Below, piece by piece: positions 1-9,360 of a stretch of DNA of 58,295 bases (positions within the stretch are counted from its first letter, which is position 1; each line of letters opens with the position of its first letter). Position numbers and translations under genes: made by a program. The DNA is taken from positions 1 through 58,295 of the forward strand of contig JAITMJ010000001.1 of assembly GCA_031277475.1 (NCBI GenBank), given 5' to 3'. The stretch comes from Flavobacteriaceae bacterium (GTDB lineage: Bacteria > Bacteroidota > Bacteroidia > Flavobacteriales > Weeksellaceae). The notes under the pieces were generated by a model. It was not told the DNA's origin and did no database searches. It saw only the letters and a program-made list of their open reading frames with translations.

Positions 1-244
1 TCCCGTTAATCGCAGAAAGACCTCCGGTTTTTTTGTTTTATACACTGAGAATACATCCATCCCACAAATATATACATTTTATTTAATATCAGTTGGTTAT
101 TATGGAAAGATGTCTAATAAGAAATAATATGATTGAGTGCCTATCATTGTTTTTGTCGGATAATCAGAGATATTATCATCCAATATTTTTGTCGAAGAGT
201 CAGCGTGACAAAGCAAAAAGCAAAAAGCAAAAAGCCAATCGCCA

Positions 245-1891
245 TCAACCAACTTCCGTGAGATTCAATATTTTATCCGCACGTTTCGCGCTGCTTTCGC
301 GGTGTGTGATGATGATGGAAGTGCAGTTTTCTATTTCCTGATCGATGTTTTGGAGAATATTTTCCTCGGTTTCCGTATCCAAAGCCGAAAGTGCATCGTC
401 GAAAATTAAAATTTTCGGTTCTTTTATCAAAGCGCGAGCAATGCAAATTCGCTGTTTTTGTCCGCCCGAAAGCATCACGCCGCGTTCGCCGACCATCGTT
501 TTGTATTGCTCTTTAAAATGAATAATATTTTTATGAACATCCGCTTTTTTGGCGTATTCCATCACTTTTTCACGAGTCGGGCGGTCGATTGCAAAACCGA
601 TATTATTTTCAATCGTGTCCGAAAAAAGGTAACTTTCCTGCGGAATATAGCCAATAAATTTGCGGTAATTCTCCAAATTGTGGTCTTTCAAATTTTTGCC
701 GTCAATCAAAATTTCGCCTTCCGTCGGGTCTATCAATCGGCAGAGCAAAAGCGCGATTGTAGATTTTCCGCTTCCGGTTTTTCCCATTATTGCGAGGCTT
801 TCGCCGGCATTTACTTTAAAACTCAAATTCTCCAAAGCCTTAATTCCTGTGTTCGGATAAACGTAGGAAACATTGCGAAATTCGATGTCGCCTTTTATCG
901 GATATTGTTCAAAATTTTTGTTAATGATTTCGGTCGGCTGTTCCAAAAATTCATTAATTCTCGACATTGACGCTTCGGCTCTTTGATTGATGGACGTAAC
1001 CCAACCCACCATCGAAAAAGGAAAAATCAAAGTATTGACGTAGAGAAAAAAGTCCGCAATTTTCCCGACAGAAAGTTCGTTTCCGATGTATTTTTGTCCG
1101 CCGATGTAAAGAATCACCACGTTCAGCAAACCGATTACAAAAATGATAATCGTAAAAAAATAAGATTCGGTTTTTGCCAAATCCAACGCTTTGTTTTGAT
1201 AATCAGATACTTTCACGCCGTAATTTCTTTCGATGTATTTTTCTTTGGCAAAAAATTTAATCACGCGAATTCCCGAAAAACTGTCTTGCACAAAGGTAGA
1301 AATCGCCGACTGACTTTTCTGCATGGTTTTCGATTTTTGGTTGATGATGGAACTCACTTTGTAAATCGCGAAAGACAAAAACGGAAGCGGAATCAGCGTC
1401 CAGAGCGTCATTGCTTCGTTGGTGCGCCACATAAAAATACTTGTGATAATCAGCAAAACCAAAAGATTGGCAACGTACATCACGCCCGGTCCCAAATACA
1501 TTCTCACCGCCACAATATCTTCACTCAAACGGTTCATCAAATCGCCGATTGTGGTTTTTTTGTATTGCGAAAGCGACATTTCTTGGTATTTGCTAAAGAT
1601 TTTGTTTTTCAGTTCGTATTCAATTCTTCGCGAGGCAACGATGATGGTTTGCCGCATCATAAACGTGAAAAAGCCCGTCAATAAAGAGGAACCAACGATA
1701 ATTCCGACGTAAATCAAGATTTCTTTATTAAAACCAAGTTTCCCCGATTCCGAAAGTTGATCCACCGATTTGCCCACAAATTGAACTTTGAAAATATTAA
1801 AAAAATTGCTGAGAACGATGAACAAAAATCCCCAAAACAAAAGGATTTTGTGTTTCCAAAAATACGGATTTAAGGTTTTTAATGCGTTCAT
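245..1891 (-). CDS. ABC transporter, fused permease and ATPase (MsbA-like)
   Basis: This 548-residue protein joins an N-terminal six-helix exporter domain (about residues 15-300) to a C-terminal nucleotide-binding domain. The ATPase shows a Walker A motif (GKTGSGKST), the ABC signature (LSGGQKQR) and a Walker B motif (ILIFDDALSALD) followed by an H-loop (IITHR). This half-transporter layout works as a homodimer in the inner membrane and exports lipids or drugs. The exact substrate cannot be read from sequence, but lpxA next door makes a lipid A or lipid link plausible. The ATG at 1891 fits the usual family start (MNALKTLNPYFWKHK). A TAnnTTTG box lies on the minus strand about 85 nt upstream. 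Confidence 0.9.
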   Translation of the reverse strand: MNALKTLNPYFWKHKILLFWGFLFIVLSNFFNIFKVQFVGKSVDQLSESGKLGFNKEILIYVGIIVGSSLLTGFFTFMMRQTIIVASRRIEYELKNKIFSKYQEMSLSQYKKTTIGDLMNRLSEDIVAVRMYLGPGVMYVANLLVLLIITSIFMWRTNEAMTLWTLIPLPFLSFAIYKVSSIINQKSKTMQKSQSAISTFVQDSFSGIRVIKFFAKEKYIERNYGVKVSDYQNKALDLAKTESYFFTIIIFVIGLLNVVILYIGGQKYIGNELSVGKIADFFLYVNTLIFPFSMVGWVTSINQRAEASMSRINEFLEQPTEIINKNFEQYPIKGDIEFRNVSYVYPNTGIKALENLSFKVNAGESLAIMGKTGSGKSTIALLLCRLIDPTEGEILIDGKNLKDHNLENYRKFIGYIPQESYLFSDTIENNIGFAIDRPTREKVMEYAKKADVHKNIIHFKEQYKTMVGERGVMLSGGQKQRICIARALIKEPKILIFDDALSALDTETEENILQNIDQEIENCTSIIITHRESSAKRADKILNLTEVG

Positions 1892-1975
1892 TGGGTTGCC
1901 GGCTACTATTTTAATAGATTATTTTTGTTGAAAATTTCACCGTGAGAAATCAGTATTTTTTATAAAACTTTGTGG

Positions 1976-1983
1976 CAAATTTA
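1976..1983 (-). promoter_or_regulatory. -7 box for the ABC exporter
   Basis: On the minus strand this reads TAAATTTG, a perfect match to the Bacteroidota -7 consensus TAnnTTTG, upstream of the exporter start. No clear TTTG box is seen at the expected -33 distance. Confidence 0.45.
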
Positions 1984-2138
1984 GCAAAAAAAGTAATCTG
2001 AGTAGAATTTTTTATTTTTTGAAAGGTTGGGATAGGTATAATTAATGCAATACGTTTTCTGTTTGGTGATTCAAATAAAAATTCTGAATTTAGCCGAAAT
2101 TTAAAAAAAGTCTTTTCAAAATTTAAACAAAATTCCAA

Positions 2139-2927
2139 ATGATTCATCAATTAGCCGCCGTTGATAAACGTGCAAAAATTCGTAAAAATGTAGTGGTAGA
2201 ACCGTTTACCACAATTGCCGGAGATGTAGAAATCGGGGAAGGAACTTGGATTGGTCCGAATGTTACAATTATGGACGGTGCGAGAATCGGGAAAAATTGT
2301 AGGATTTTTCCCGGAACCGTAATCTCCGCAATTCCTCAAGATTTAAAATTCGACGGCGAAGACACGCAAGTTATCATCGGAGACAACACCACCGTTCGAG
2401 AATCCGTAACCATAAATCGCGGAACAAAAGCATTGGGATACACAAAAATCGGAGACGATTGTTTAATTATGGCAACTTCTCACATCGCCCACGATTGTGT
2501 CATCGGCGACCACGTCATCATCGTAAACGGTTGCGGAATTGCCGGACATGTGGAAATCGGCGATTATACTGTGATGGGCGGACTTTCGGCGGTTCATCAA
2601 TTCGGAAAAATAGGAAAACATGTGATGATTTCCGGAGGAACACTCGTGAGAAAAGATATTCCGCCATACATAAAAGTAGCAAGAGAACCAATGAGTTATG
2701 CGGGAATTAATTCGGTTGGTTTGAGGAGACGCGGTTTCAGCAACGATAGGATTTTTGAAATTCAGAAAATTTACCGTTATCTTTTTCAAAGCAAAATGAA
2801 TATTTCGCAGGCTGCAAAATATATCGAAAAAGAAATGCTGCCTACCGCTGAACGAGACGAGATTTTGGAATTTATCAAAAACTCGCCGCGCGGAATCGTG
2901 AAAGGCTATGGAACGGGGAAAGAATAG
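2139..2927 (+). CDS. lpxA: acyl-ACP--UDP-N-acetylglucosamine O-acyltransferase
   Basis: The enzyme transfers a 3-hydroxyacyl chain from acyl carrier protein to UDP-GlcNAc, the first step of lipid A synthesis, in the cytoplasm. The 262 residues are close to the usual family length. The N-terminal two thirds consist of hexapeptide repeats (for example VEIGEGTWIGPNVTI) that form a left-handed beta helix. The HIAHDC motif is at residues 115-120; its second histidine (H118) corresponds to the catalytic base of the family. The C-terminal part is helical, as expected. In many Flavobacteriia lpxA follows a fused lpxC/fabZ gene; here it stands alone between an exporter and a convergent thioredoxin-like gene. 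Very confident of the family. Confidence 0.97.
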   Translation: MIHQLAAVDKRAKIRKNVVVEPFTTIAGDVEIGEGTWIGPNVTIMDGARIGKNCRIFPGTVISAIPQDLKFDGEDTQVIIGDNTTVRESVTINRGTKALGYTKIGDDCLIMATSHIAHDCVIGDHVIIVNGCGIAGHVEIGDYTVMGGLSAVHQFGKIGKHVMISGGTLVRKDIPPYIKVAREPMSYAGINSVGLRRRGFSNDRIFEIQKIYRYLFQSKMNISQAAKYIEKEMLPTAERDEILEFIKNSPRGIVKGYGTGKE

Positions 2928-2959
2928 ACGCGGAACAATTTGGTACTCATGTTCCTGCA

Positions 2960-3535
2960 CTATTTCCCGAAAATCTCGCCAATCACGGATTGATTATCTT
3001 TTTTAATGATTTCCAAAAGGTCTCTTTCGAGCCAACCGGAATTTGGAGCCTCGATGATTCTGCCGATTTCTTTCCCATATTTTTTCACGATAATAGTCGG
3101 AACATATTGAATATTGAAACGCGTTTCTTCACCGCTCGGAGATTCTTTTTTCCGGTTTACGGCAACAATCGTCAGTTTTTGTTCGGGATAATTCAATTCT
3201 TCGAGGATTTTCATCAAACGCGGAAATTCTCTGTGGCTGTCTTCGCACCAAGTTCCCAAAAAAACGCTGATATTGTAGGAATTTAATTTTTCTTTCCTCA
3301 AATCTTTTATCGCCTCTTTGTCCATCGCGTATTCAGCGTGTTCTTTGTCGTACCAATCGCTGTAAGGCGATTTTGAAAACTGACTTTTCGTTTGCGTTCC
3401 CAACAGCATTTTTCCGTCTCTTTCGTTATCGACTTCACGATTTACGATTACTTTTTTTACCGGACCGCAAGATTGAAGTATTATTAAAATTAAAGCAACA
3501 CACAAAATTCCGGTTAAAATATTTCTTGTTTTCAT
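2960..3535 (-). CDS. thioredoxin-fold lipoprotein
   Basis: This 191-residue protein starts with a lipoprotein signal peptide (hydrophobic stretch, then LQSC with Cys at about residue 23), so it is probably anchored in the envelope. The C-terminal half has a thioredoxin fold: a beta strand leading to GTWCEDS, with a single cysteine in a CxxS active site, and a later cis-proline segment (YVPTIIV). The CxxS form suggests disulfide handling or a structural role rather than a full CxxC redox cycle; this is inference. The stop lies 33 bp from the end of convergent lpxA, and the MazG-like gene lies just upstream in the same direction, so the two may be co-transcribed. Confidence 0.8.
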   Translation of the reverse strand: MKTRNILTGILCVALILIILQSCGPVKKVIVNREVDNERDGKMLLGTQTKSQFSKSPYSDWYDKEHAEYAMDKEAIKDLRKEKLNSYNISVFLGTWCEDSHREFPRLMKILEELNYPEQKLTIVAVNRKKESPSGEETRFNIQYVPTIIVKKYGKEIGRIIEAPNSGWLERDLLEIIKKDNQSVIGEIFGK

Positions 3536-3554
3536 TGTTTTTATTTAATTAAAT

Positions 3555-4022
3555 TTATTTTTCTAAAACGGATTTCAAATCGGCGGGAGAATAGTATTTG
3601 TTTTTCAGGACTTTATCGTCTGATTTTCGGTGAACATTTATTTTTTCGCCGGAAATTTTGGTGTAGGCATCTTCGCCTTTTTGTTTGTAAAACTCGATGG
3701 TTTCATTCGCTTGTTGCTGATTATCACACGCTTTCGACATATTGGAACGCTGAACTTCGTTAAAAAGTTCCACAAATTTTTCACCCAAACCAAATTCCAA
3801 AACGGCACCGCTCAAAACGTATTGCAAATCGCAAAGTGCATCGGCAATTTCCACGATATTGCGGTCGGCGATGGCTTGCTGAAGTTCATCTAATTCTTCC
3901 TGCAAAAGTTTCACCCGAAGTTCGCATCGTTCTTCCGAAGGAATTTGCGGCGCATTTAAAATCGGGGCGTTAAACGTTTTATGAAATTCCGCCACTTGGT
4001 TTAGGCTGTCGATTTTTTCCAT
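3555..4022 (-). CDS. MazG-like nucleoside triphosphate pyrophosphohydrolase
   Basis: This 155-residue all-alpha protein shows the metal-binding pattern of the MazG/phosphoribosyl-ATP pyrophosphatase superfamily: EELDEL near residue 41 and DALCDLQY near residue 62. Such enzymes hydrolyse nucleoside triphosphates to monophosphate and pyrophosphate, and often clean up non-canonical nucleotides. The C-terminal third (EFYKQKGEDAYTKI onward) matches the stand-alone type common in Bacteroidota. The substrate is unknown. It lies 19 bp upstream of the thioredoxin-like gene and shares its direction. Confidence 0.8.
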   Translation of the reverse strand: MEKIDSLNQVAEFHKTFNAPILNAPQIPSEERCELRVKLLQEELDELQQAIADRNIVEIADALCDLQYVLSGAVLEFGLGEKFVELFNEVQRSNMSKACDNQQQANETIEFYKQKGEDAYTKISGEKINVHRKSDDKVLKNKYYSPADLKSVLEK

Positions 4023-4221
4023 ATTTTTATTAGACTTTGAGGGTAAAGATAAGAGAATTTAAGAAGTGAAATTCGTCGATTTCTTTAAAAAAATAAGATA
4101 AGAGAAAAATAATAAACACTTTAATTTATTGATTTACATATGGTTTTTATTAGGATTGATTTAATATAAAAATTTGAACAAATATAATAAAAAGCAAAGA
4201 CTTGTTTTGATAAATCGGAAA

Positions 4222-4507
4222 TCGAAGACACACATTAAAATTTCAAATATTCATAGCAAATAAATTGAATATGTTTAGTAATTGCGAAATATTTAAGTAT
4301 AATTTTAATGCAAAGAATTTTTATAAAGGTTTGAAAATATTTTAAACACAAAGTCGTTTCACTCTGCAACCGGAAAAACGTATTGAGAGAACGCGAGCCT
4401 TTGCTAAATAAAATGCCTTTGCACTTTCGAAAAATCAAGATAAAAATATGGCGAACCTTTAGTTAAAAAAAAGACGGTGGATTAACATTTTTAATGCGTT
4501 TAGCCTG
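4222..4507. mobile_element. diverged copy of the 0.28-kb MITE-like element
   Basis: By eye this stretch aligns over almost its whole length with 9446-9730, including the shared block GCCTTTGCTAAATAAAATGC and the right end TTAATGCGTTTAGCCTG. The left terminal repeat is degenerate (only CATTAAAA is kept at 4233-4240) and no target duplication is visible, so this looks like the older copy. It encodes no protein. Confidence 0.65.
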
Positions 4508-4547
4508 GTGTTTATAAAACACATCAGCGTTTAAATTTTAAATCTTT

Positions 4548-4555
4548 TATCTTTG
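4548..4555 (+). promoter_or_regulatory. -7 box of the transaldolase gene
   Basis: TATCTTTG matches TAnnTTTG exactly and ends 25 nt before the ATG at 4581, which puts the expected transcription start in a short AT-rich leader. Confidence 0.6.
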
Positions 4556-4580
4556 TTTAAAAAAAAATCAAAAAATCTTT

Positions 4581-5234
4581 ATGAAATTTTTTATTGACAC
4601 AGCAAATCTTGACCAAATAAGAGAGGCACAAAACTTGGGAATTTTGGATGGCGTAACCACAAATCCATCTTTGATGGCAAAAGAAGGAATCAGTGGAAAA
4701 GCGGCAATCATGCAGCATTATAAAACGATTTGCGAAATCGTGGACGGCGATATTTCCGCAGAAGTTCTTTCCACAACCTACGATGAAATGATAAAAGAAG
4801 GCGAAGAATTGGCAGCCATTCATCCGAATATTGTGGTAAAAATCCCAATGATTAAAGACGGATTGAAAGTTCTGAAATATTTTTCCGACAATGGAATCCG
4901 AACGAATTGCACTTTGATTTTTTCTTCCGGACAAGCACTTTTGGCAGCAAAAGCCGGAGCCAATTACGTTTCTCCGTTTTTGGGAAGATTGGACGATGTT
5001 TCTACAGACGGACTGAATTTAATTGAAGAAATCCGCCGGATTTACGACAATTATATGTTTGAAACCGAAATTTTGGCAGCATCTATCCGAAATTCGATGC
5101 ACATTATTAATTGTGCAAAACTCGGTGCAGACGTTATCACTTCGCCGCTCGCTCCGATTTTGAGTTTATTAAATCATCCGTTGACGGACAAAGGTTTGGA
5201 GCAATTTATCGCAGATTCTAAAAAAATGATTTAG
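4581..5234 (+). CDS. fsa: transaldolase / fructose-6-phosphate aldolase (TalC/FSA family)
   Basis: This 217-residue TIM-barrel protein belongs to the small class I aldolase family that contains E. coli FSA and the short transaldolases (TalC/MipB). The Schiff-base lysine is in VVKIPM at residue 87; GVTTNPSL near the N terminus and NCTLIFS near residue 113 are family signatures. The TLIFS segment is more like short transaldolases than E. coli FSA, so a role in the pentose phosphate pathway (moving dihydroxyacetone units between sugar phosphates) is more likely than free aldol cleavage. It probably has its own promoter at 4548. Confidence 0.92.
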   Translation: MKFFIDTANLDQIREAQNLGILDGVTTNPSLMAKEGISGKAAIMQHYKTICEIVDGDISAEVLSTTYDEMIKEGEELAAIHPNIVVKIPMIKDGLKVLKYFSDNGIRTNCTLIFSSGQALLAAKAGANYVSPFLGRLDDVSTDGLNLIEEIRRIYDNYMFETEILAASIRNSMHIINCAKLGADVITSPLAPILSLLNHPLTDKGLEQFIADSKKMI

Positions 5235-5292
5235 AAAAAAGGATTGCGGATTTTGCCTGCAATGACGCAAAAAGCCATAAGCCAACAGCCAA

Positions 5293-5973
5293 ATGATAAT
5301 TTTCCTTCTCATATCAAGCGTTGCCATCGGGATTTTTCTGGGAAAATATTTCGGGAAAGAGGAAAAATTCGCGAAAAATCTTTTGATTTTCAGCGCGGGT
5401 TTTTTGATTACGATTTGCCTGAACGAAGTTTTTCCGAAAGTTTATGTTTCGCAGACCAAAAATATCGGACTTTTTGTGATTGCCGGTGTTTTGCTGCAAG
5501 TACTGTTGGAAAATCTCACGAAAGGTTTTGAACACGGGCATTTTCATCATCACGAGGAACGCGATATTTTTCCGATTGCTTTGATGATTGGTTTGTTCGT
5601 TCACGCTTTTATCGAAGGGATTCCGCTTGCTAATGAAACCGAAATTTTTTCGCCGTATCTTTTGGGAATTTTGGTTCACAACATTCCGATTTCGTTTGTT
5701 TTGGGCGTGTATTTATTTCGGCAAAAAATTAAAATTTCGGCAGTATTCATCAGCATTTTGTTTGCATTGGCTTCACCTTTGGGAATGTTTCTCGGCGAAT
5801 ATTTTAACACCGATTGGCAGCCGTATTTTCTTGCGATTGTCGGCGGAATTTTTCTACATATTTCGTCGGTCATTATTTTTGAAAGCAACAAAAACCACAA
5901 GATGAATTGGAGCAAAATTCTCCTCGTGATTTTCGGTGTTTTGCTTGGATTTTTGGGGCATTTGTTGGGTTGA
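5293..5973 (+). CDS. ZIP-family metal transporter
   Basis: This 226-residue inner-membrane protein has about seven or eight hydrophobic helices and a histidine-rich loop (HGHFHHHEE) near residue 83, as expected of ZIP transporters for zinc or other divalent metals. The metal-site motifs are HAFIEGIPL in the fourth helix and HNIPISF in the fifth. The ATG at 5293 begins the first transmembrane helix directly. The gene follows fsa by 58 bp, within which lies a dispersed repeat fragment (GCCATAAGCCAACAGCC). The transported metal cannot be told from sequence. Confidence 0.85.
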   Translation: MIIFLLISSVAIGIFLGKYFGKEEKFAKNLLIFSAGFLITICLNEVFPKVYVSQTKNIGLFVIAGVLLQVLLENLTKGFEHGHFHHHEERDIFPIALMIGLFVHAFIEGIPLANETEIFSPYLLGILVHNIPISFVLGVYLFRQKIKISAVFISILFALASPLGMFLGEYFNTDWQPYFLAIVGGIFLHISSVIIFESNKNHKMNWSKILLVIFGVLLGFLGHLLG

Positions 5974-6274
5974 TTATAGAGTTGAAAAATATTAATTGGA
6001 TGAAAATTCAGTTTGTCGGAATTTTCGACACACTGCCGCTGACGGTAAAAATTATCAATCGGATTTTGATAAATTGGTTTCTCAAACACAGAATTTTTTG
6101 AACGATAGACCGGAATAATCGCCGATTAATCGAAGGAAATACAGATGATTTTTTTTTACAAAAAGAAAAATTAGCAGTAGAAACTCCGATGAGATTTACA
6201 CATTAACAATAAATTGTAAAATTTTGAAATATGGAAATCGAAAACCTGTATTCAATTTGTAACTATATTTAAAA
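5974..6274. other. intergenic region, no gene seen
   Basis: This 301-bp AT-rich stretch holds short open frames without a recognisable family or good start. I see no RNA gene or strong hairpin in it. Confidence 0.5.
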
Positions 6275-6985
6275 ATGAAATCATCGAGAGTTTTGCAATC
6301 AAGCACCAATTATCAACAAATGACTTTGGAAGAAATACAATCCGGACAGATTTTTTTGGTGGACAAACCCCTGAATTGGACGTCTTTTCAAGTGGTGAAT
6401 AAAATAAAACACCGATTGAAAAAAGAATTTGGATTGAAAAAAATAAAAGTAGGACACGCAGGAACTTTAGACCCGAAAGCCACCGGATTGCTCATCGTTT
6501 GCACCGGAAAAGCCACGAAAAATATTTCGCAAATTCAGGATGCTCCGAAAGAATATCGCGTGGAAATAAAAATCGGAGTGCAAACCGAAAGTTTTGATAC
6601 TGAAAAACCGGAAATTTTACATTGTGATTTTTCCCACATTTCGGAAGAGAAAATTTTGACCACGCTTGAAAAATTCATCGGAGATATCGAACAAAAGCCG
6701 CCCGTTTTTTCTGCCGTAAAAATCGCCGGAAATCGTGCTTACGACCTCGCAAGAGCAGGAGAAAAACCGGAAATGAAAACCCGAAAAATTTTTATTTTTT
6801 ATATTAATGATATTGAAATTTCTTTGCCCTTTGTCCGGTTTACGGTCGGCTGTTCCAAAGGAACCTACATCCGAAGTCTGGCTCATGACATCGGTCAGAA
6901 ATTGTCTGTTGGCGCCTATCTCACGCAACTTCGAAGGACAAAAATCGGAGAATATCTTGTGGAATGTACCAATTTATCCGTGTAA
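6275..6985 (+). CDS. truB: tRNA pseudouridine(55) synthase
   Basis: TruB converts U55 of tRNA to pseudouridine in the T-loop. The catalytic aspartate is in GHAGTLDPKATG (D66 with this start), and the substrate-binding motifs KPPVFSAVK and CSKGTYIRSLAHDIG follow in the right order. The protein is short of the E. coli length because it lacks the C-terminal PUA-like extension, which is usual in this phylum. The start is uncertain: family members usually begin about five residues before the IFLVDKP motif, so the ATG at 6320 is a serious alternative to 6275. Confidence 0.95.
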   Translation: MKSSRVLQSSTNYQQMTLEEIQSGQIFLVDKPLNWTSFQVVNKIKHRLKKEFGLKKIKVGHAGTLDPKATGLLIVCTGKATKNISQIQDAPKEYRVEIKIGVQTESFDTEKPEILHCDFSHISEEKILTTLEKFIGDIEQKPPVFSAVKIAGNRAYDLARAGEKPEMKTRKIFIFYINDIEISLPFVRFTVGCSKGTYIRSLAHDIGQKLSVGAYLTQLRRTKIGEYLVECTNLSV

Positions 6986-7139
6986 TAATTATTTAAAATC
7001 AACCTTCATGAACTTCGTTCGCTGACTTTTCGTCTGTGCTCAAGTTTATGGTTTATTTGTTCACTTTTCTGTTAGATTTTTCTACTTCTTGTCAGGCTAA
7101 GCGAAATCGAAGCCTTAAACCCTTAAACTTTTAATTTAA

Positions 7140-7147
7140 TATATTTG
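7140..7147 (+). promoter_or_regulatory. -7 box of gpsA
   Basis: TATATTTG fits TAnnTTTG and ends 17 nt before the gpsA ATG at 7165, implying a very short leader. Confidence 0.5.
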
Positions 7148-7164
7148 TAAATCAACCGCGAAAT

Positions 7165-8196
7165 ATGTCTAAAAATAATACTGAAAATACACCAAAAACC
7201 GATTTAAAAAAAGCATCCGTAGGCGTTGTGGGAAGCGGAAGTTTTGCGACTGCAATCGTGAAAATGCTGGTGGAAAATTCTGAAACCGTGCATTGGTGCG
7301 TTCGCGGGGAATATGTGAAAGAATCCATAGAACGTCGCGGACACAATCCGGAATATCTTACGGCGGTGCATTTTAATCTTAAAAATCTGAAAATCACAAC
7401 CGATATTAATGCGTTGGTTTCCGCTTGCGACGTGATTGTTTTGGCAACACCGTCCATTTATCTTTCGAATATGCTGGATAAAATGACGTGCGATTGTTCG
7501 GGAAAAATTTTTGTTTCCGCCATCAAAGGCGTAGTTCCAAAAGTAAACGATATTGTGGCGCATTATCTTCGAGATGAATTTAAAATCGGTTTCAAATCTC
7601 AAGCCGTGATTGCCGGACCCTGCCACGCCGAAGAAGTAGCGATGGAACGTTTGTCTTATCTCACGATTGCAACGGCGGAAGACGAAACCTCCGCAATTTT
7701 GAAACAACTTTTTGAGTCGGATTTCATTCGCGTGCGCTCCAGCAAAGATATTTTGGGAAATGAATACAGCGCGATTTTGAAGAATATTTATGCCATCGGA
7801 GCGGGAATTGCAAACGGATTGGGATACGGCGATAATTTTACGGCGGTTTTGGTTTCCAACGCTATTCGCGAAATGGAAATTTTTCTTGAAGCCGTTTACG
7901 AAGCACCGAGAGACGTGAACGAAAGCGCATATTTGGGAGATTTGTTGGTAACGGCTTATTCGCTATTTTCTCGGAACCGAAATTTGGGAAATCTGATTGG
8001 GAAAGGCTACACCGTGAAATCTGCGATACAATCTATGAATATGGTTGCCGAAGGCTACTACGCCGCAAATTCCATTTATAAAACCTCTCAACAAAAAAAA
8101 TTGAACACACCAATTATAGACACCGTTTACAGAATTTTGTATGAAGAAAAAAATGCGGAAAAACAATTTAAAAAATTGACAGCAGCGTTGGATTAA
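7165..8196 (+). CDS. gpsA: NAD(P)H-dependent glycerol-3-phosphate dehydrogenase
   Basis: GpsA reduces dihydroxyacetone phosphate to sn-glycerol 3-phosphate, the backbone for phospholipids. The 343 residues include the Rossmann dinucleotide motif GSGSFAT (near residue 23), the VSAIKGV segment, the GPCHAEEV loop and the C-terminal catalytic region NEYSAILKNIYAIGAGI with its conserved lysine. The N terminus carries about 15 polar residues before the Rossmann strand, typical of Bacteroidota versions. A promoter box lies immediately upstream, so it is probably transcribed alone. Confidence 0.96.
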   Translation: MSKNNTENTPKTDLKKASVGVVGSGSFATAIVKMLVENSETVHWCVRGEYVKESIERRGHNPEYLTAVHFNLKNLKITTDINALVSACDVIVLATPSIYLSNMLDKMTCDCSGKIFVSAIKGVVPKVNDIVAHYLRDEFKIGFKSQAVIAGPCHAEEVAMERLSYLTIATAEDETSAILKQLFESDFIRVRSSKDILGNEYSAILKNIYAIGAGIANGLGYGDNFTAVLVSNAIREMEIFLEAVYEAPRDVNESAYLGDLLVTAYSLFSRNRNLGNLIGKGYTVKSAIQSMNMVAEGYYAANSIYKTSQQKKLNTPIIDTVYRILYEEKNAEKQFKKLTAALD

Positions 8197-8240
8197 ACTA
8201 CGAATTTCCAATTCTTGAAAAATCGAGCTTTATTTTTAGT

Positions 8241-8900
8241 TCAAAACTTATACGCCAAACTCCACGCAAAACCCAAGTTGAATTTTGTGGAACTTTTGCC
8301 GAAACCCGGAACTATCATCGGGAAAATATTTTCCTGTTTTGTGGTGTAAATCAAATATTTAGGTTGAATATTGACATCTATAAAAAATTTGGAATCGAAA
8401 AGTTGAACCCTTCCGCCAATCGCCGCTTCCAACCAATATGAAGATTGCGAAGATTTTGGAAAAGCAACCGTGAAATCGCCGCCGCCGAAACCGCGAACCG
8501 GAATTGCAAAATATTCCTGATTGTAGGTTGAACCCGCCAATTTTCCGCCGGCATAAAATCCGTTAAACACGTTTTCTGCATCTTGTGCCAACATATAAAA
8601 AGCACCGAGTTTTAGGAAAATGCCGTTTGCATCAACATCATAACCGTTTTTTTCGTAAATATTTTTTTCAAAACCTGCTTCTGCAACAGCGTGAAGCCGT
8701 TTCCCGATTTTTGAAGAAACAAATCCTTGATACACTTTTCTGTCTGAAAAAAAAGAAAGCCCAACGTTCAACACATCCACACCAACTGTAAAATTAGGCG
8801 TGTATTTTCGGGGTTTTGCAGACGCAGAATCTATTTTTTGTCCGAAATTTAAGATAAATAAAAAACTAAAAAATAAGGTAAAGATGGGTTTTGTCTTCAT
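8241..8900 (-). CDS. DUF6048-like envelope protein, probable small beta barrel
   Basis: This 219-residue protein has a Sec signal peptide (MKTKPIFTLFFSFLFILNFG) followed by alternating hydrophobic/polar strands typical of an outer-membrane barrel and ends in an aromatic residue (SLAYKF). Its gene begins inside the last 35 bp of the upstream lipoprotein gene. The pairing with a small DUF6452-like lipoprotein is common in Flavobacteriia, which supports the DUF6048 assignment; this is from memory of the families, not from a search. Function is unknown. Confidence 0.7.
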   Translation of the reverse strand: MKTKPIFTLFFSFLFILNFGQKIDSASAKPRKYTPNFTVGVDVLNVGLSFFSDRKVYQGFVSSKIGKRLHAVAEAGFEKNIYEKNGYDVDANGIFLKLGAFYMLAQDAENVFNGFYAGGKLAGSTYNQEYFAIPVRGFGGGDFTVAFPKSSQSSYWLEAAIGGRVQLFDSKFFIDVNIQPKYLIYTTKQENIFPMIVPGFGKSSTKFNLGFAWSLAYKF

Positions 8901-9360
8901 TTAAAATTTCGGTTTGATTGATTTCCACATTCAAAATCGGATTGGGATTTTCTACGCTTGCATCGAGGTTTTCATATAGTTTTTTCATTCCGCAAGCCGG
9001 AGAAACATATTCGGTTTTTGTGGTATAATTTACTTTTAATTTCGAAGAATCCCCGATTTTTGAAGTTCGGAAATAGATGTTGGTAAATCCGTTCTCGTCC
9101 ACGCGTAACGGCACGAATACGGAATCTACGTTCAGAAATACGGAACTCGAATTATTCGGTTGCAAATGCGTGATTTCGCCGTCTTTGTATTCCACGCTCA
9201 CAAAAAGCGAATCCAGCGTTTTTATTTTTCCGTCCGTCGCTTTGAATTTCACTTTCATTCTTGGCGTTCCTTCTCCGCTTGTGCAAATATCGTCATCGCT
9301 TCCGCAAGAAACTATGGAGAAAGAAAAAATTAAAAGAAAAAAAATCTTATGGAAATTCAT
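8866..9360 (-). CDS. DUF6452-like lipoprotein
   Basis: This 164-residue protein has a lipoprotein signal peptide ending in VSCGSDDD (Cys at residue 19) and then a mostly beta protein with two further cysteines (CTSGEG and CGMKKL) that could form a disulfide. It overlaps the following DUF6048-like gene by 35 bp, a strong sign of translational coupling, so the two proteins probably act together in the envelope. No enzymatic motif is visible and the function is unknown. Confidence 0.7.
   Translation of the reverse strand: MNFHKIFFLLIFSFSIVSCGSDDDICTSGEGTPRMKVKFKATDGKIKTLDSLFVSVEYKDGEITHLQPNNSSSVFLNVDSVFVPLRVDENGFTNIYFRTSKIGDSSKLKVNYTTKTEYVSPACGMKKLYENLDASVENPNPILNVEINQTEILNEDKTHLYLIF

Larger units (their letters stand above)
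4023..4580. other. intergenic region with a dispersed repeat
   Basis: No credible gene is seen in this 558-bp, very AT-rich stretch. Its right two thirds (about 4222-4507) are a diverged copy of the MITE-like element found intact at 9446-9730. The last 30 bp hold the promoter of the downstream transaldolase. Confidence 0.7.

Noticed and set aside
458-1684. Long open frames antisense to the ABC exporter
   Set aside because: They are shadows of the exporter gene, have no family motifs, and the true frame has all ABC signatures.
4235-4438. 67-codon minus-strand frame within the MITE copy
   Set aside because: The frame is not kept in the intact copy at 9446-9730, so it is not under coding constraint.
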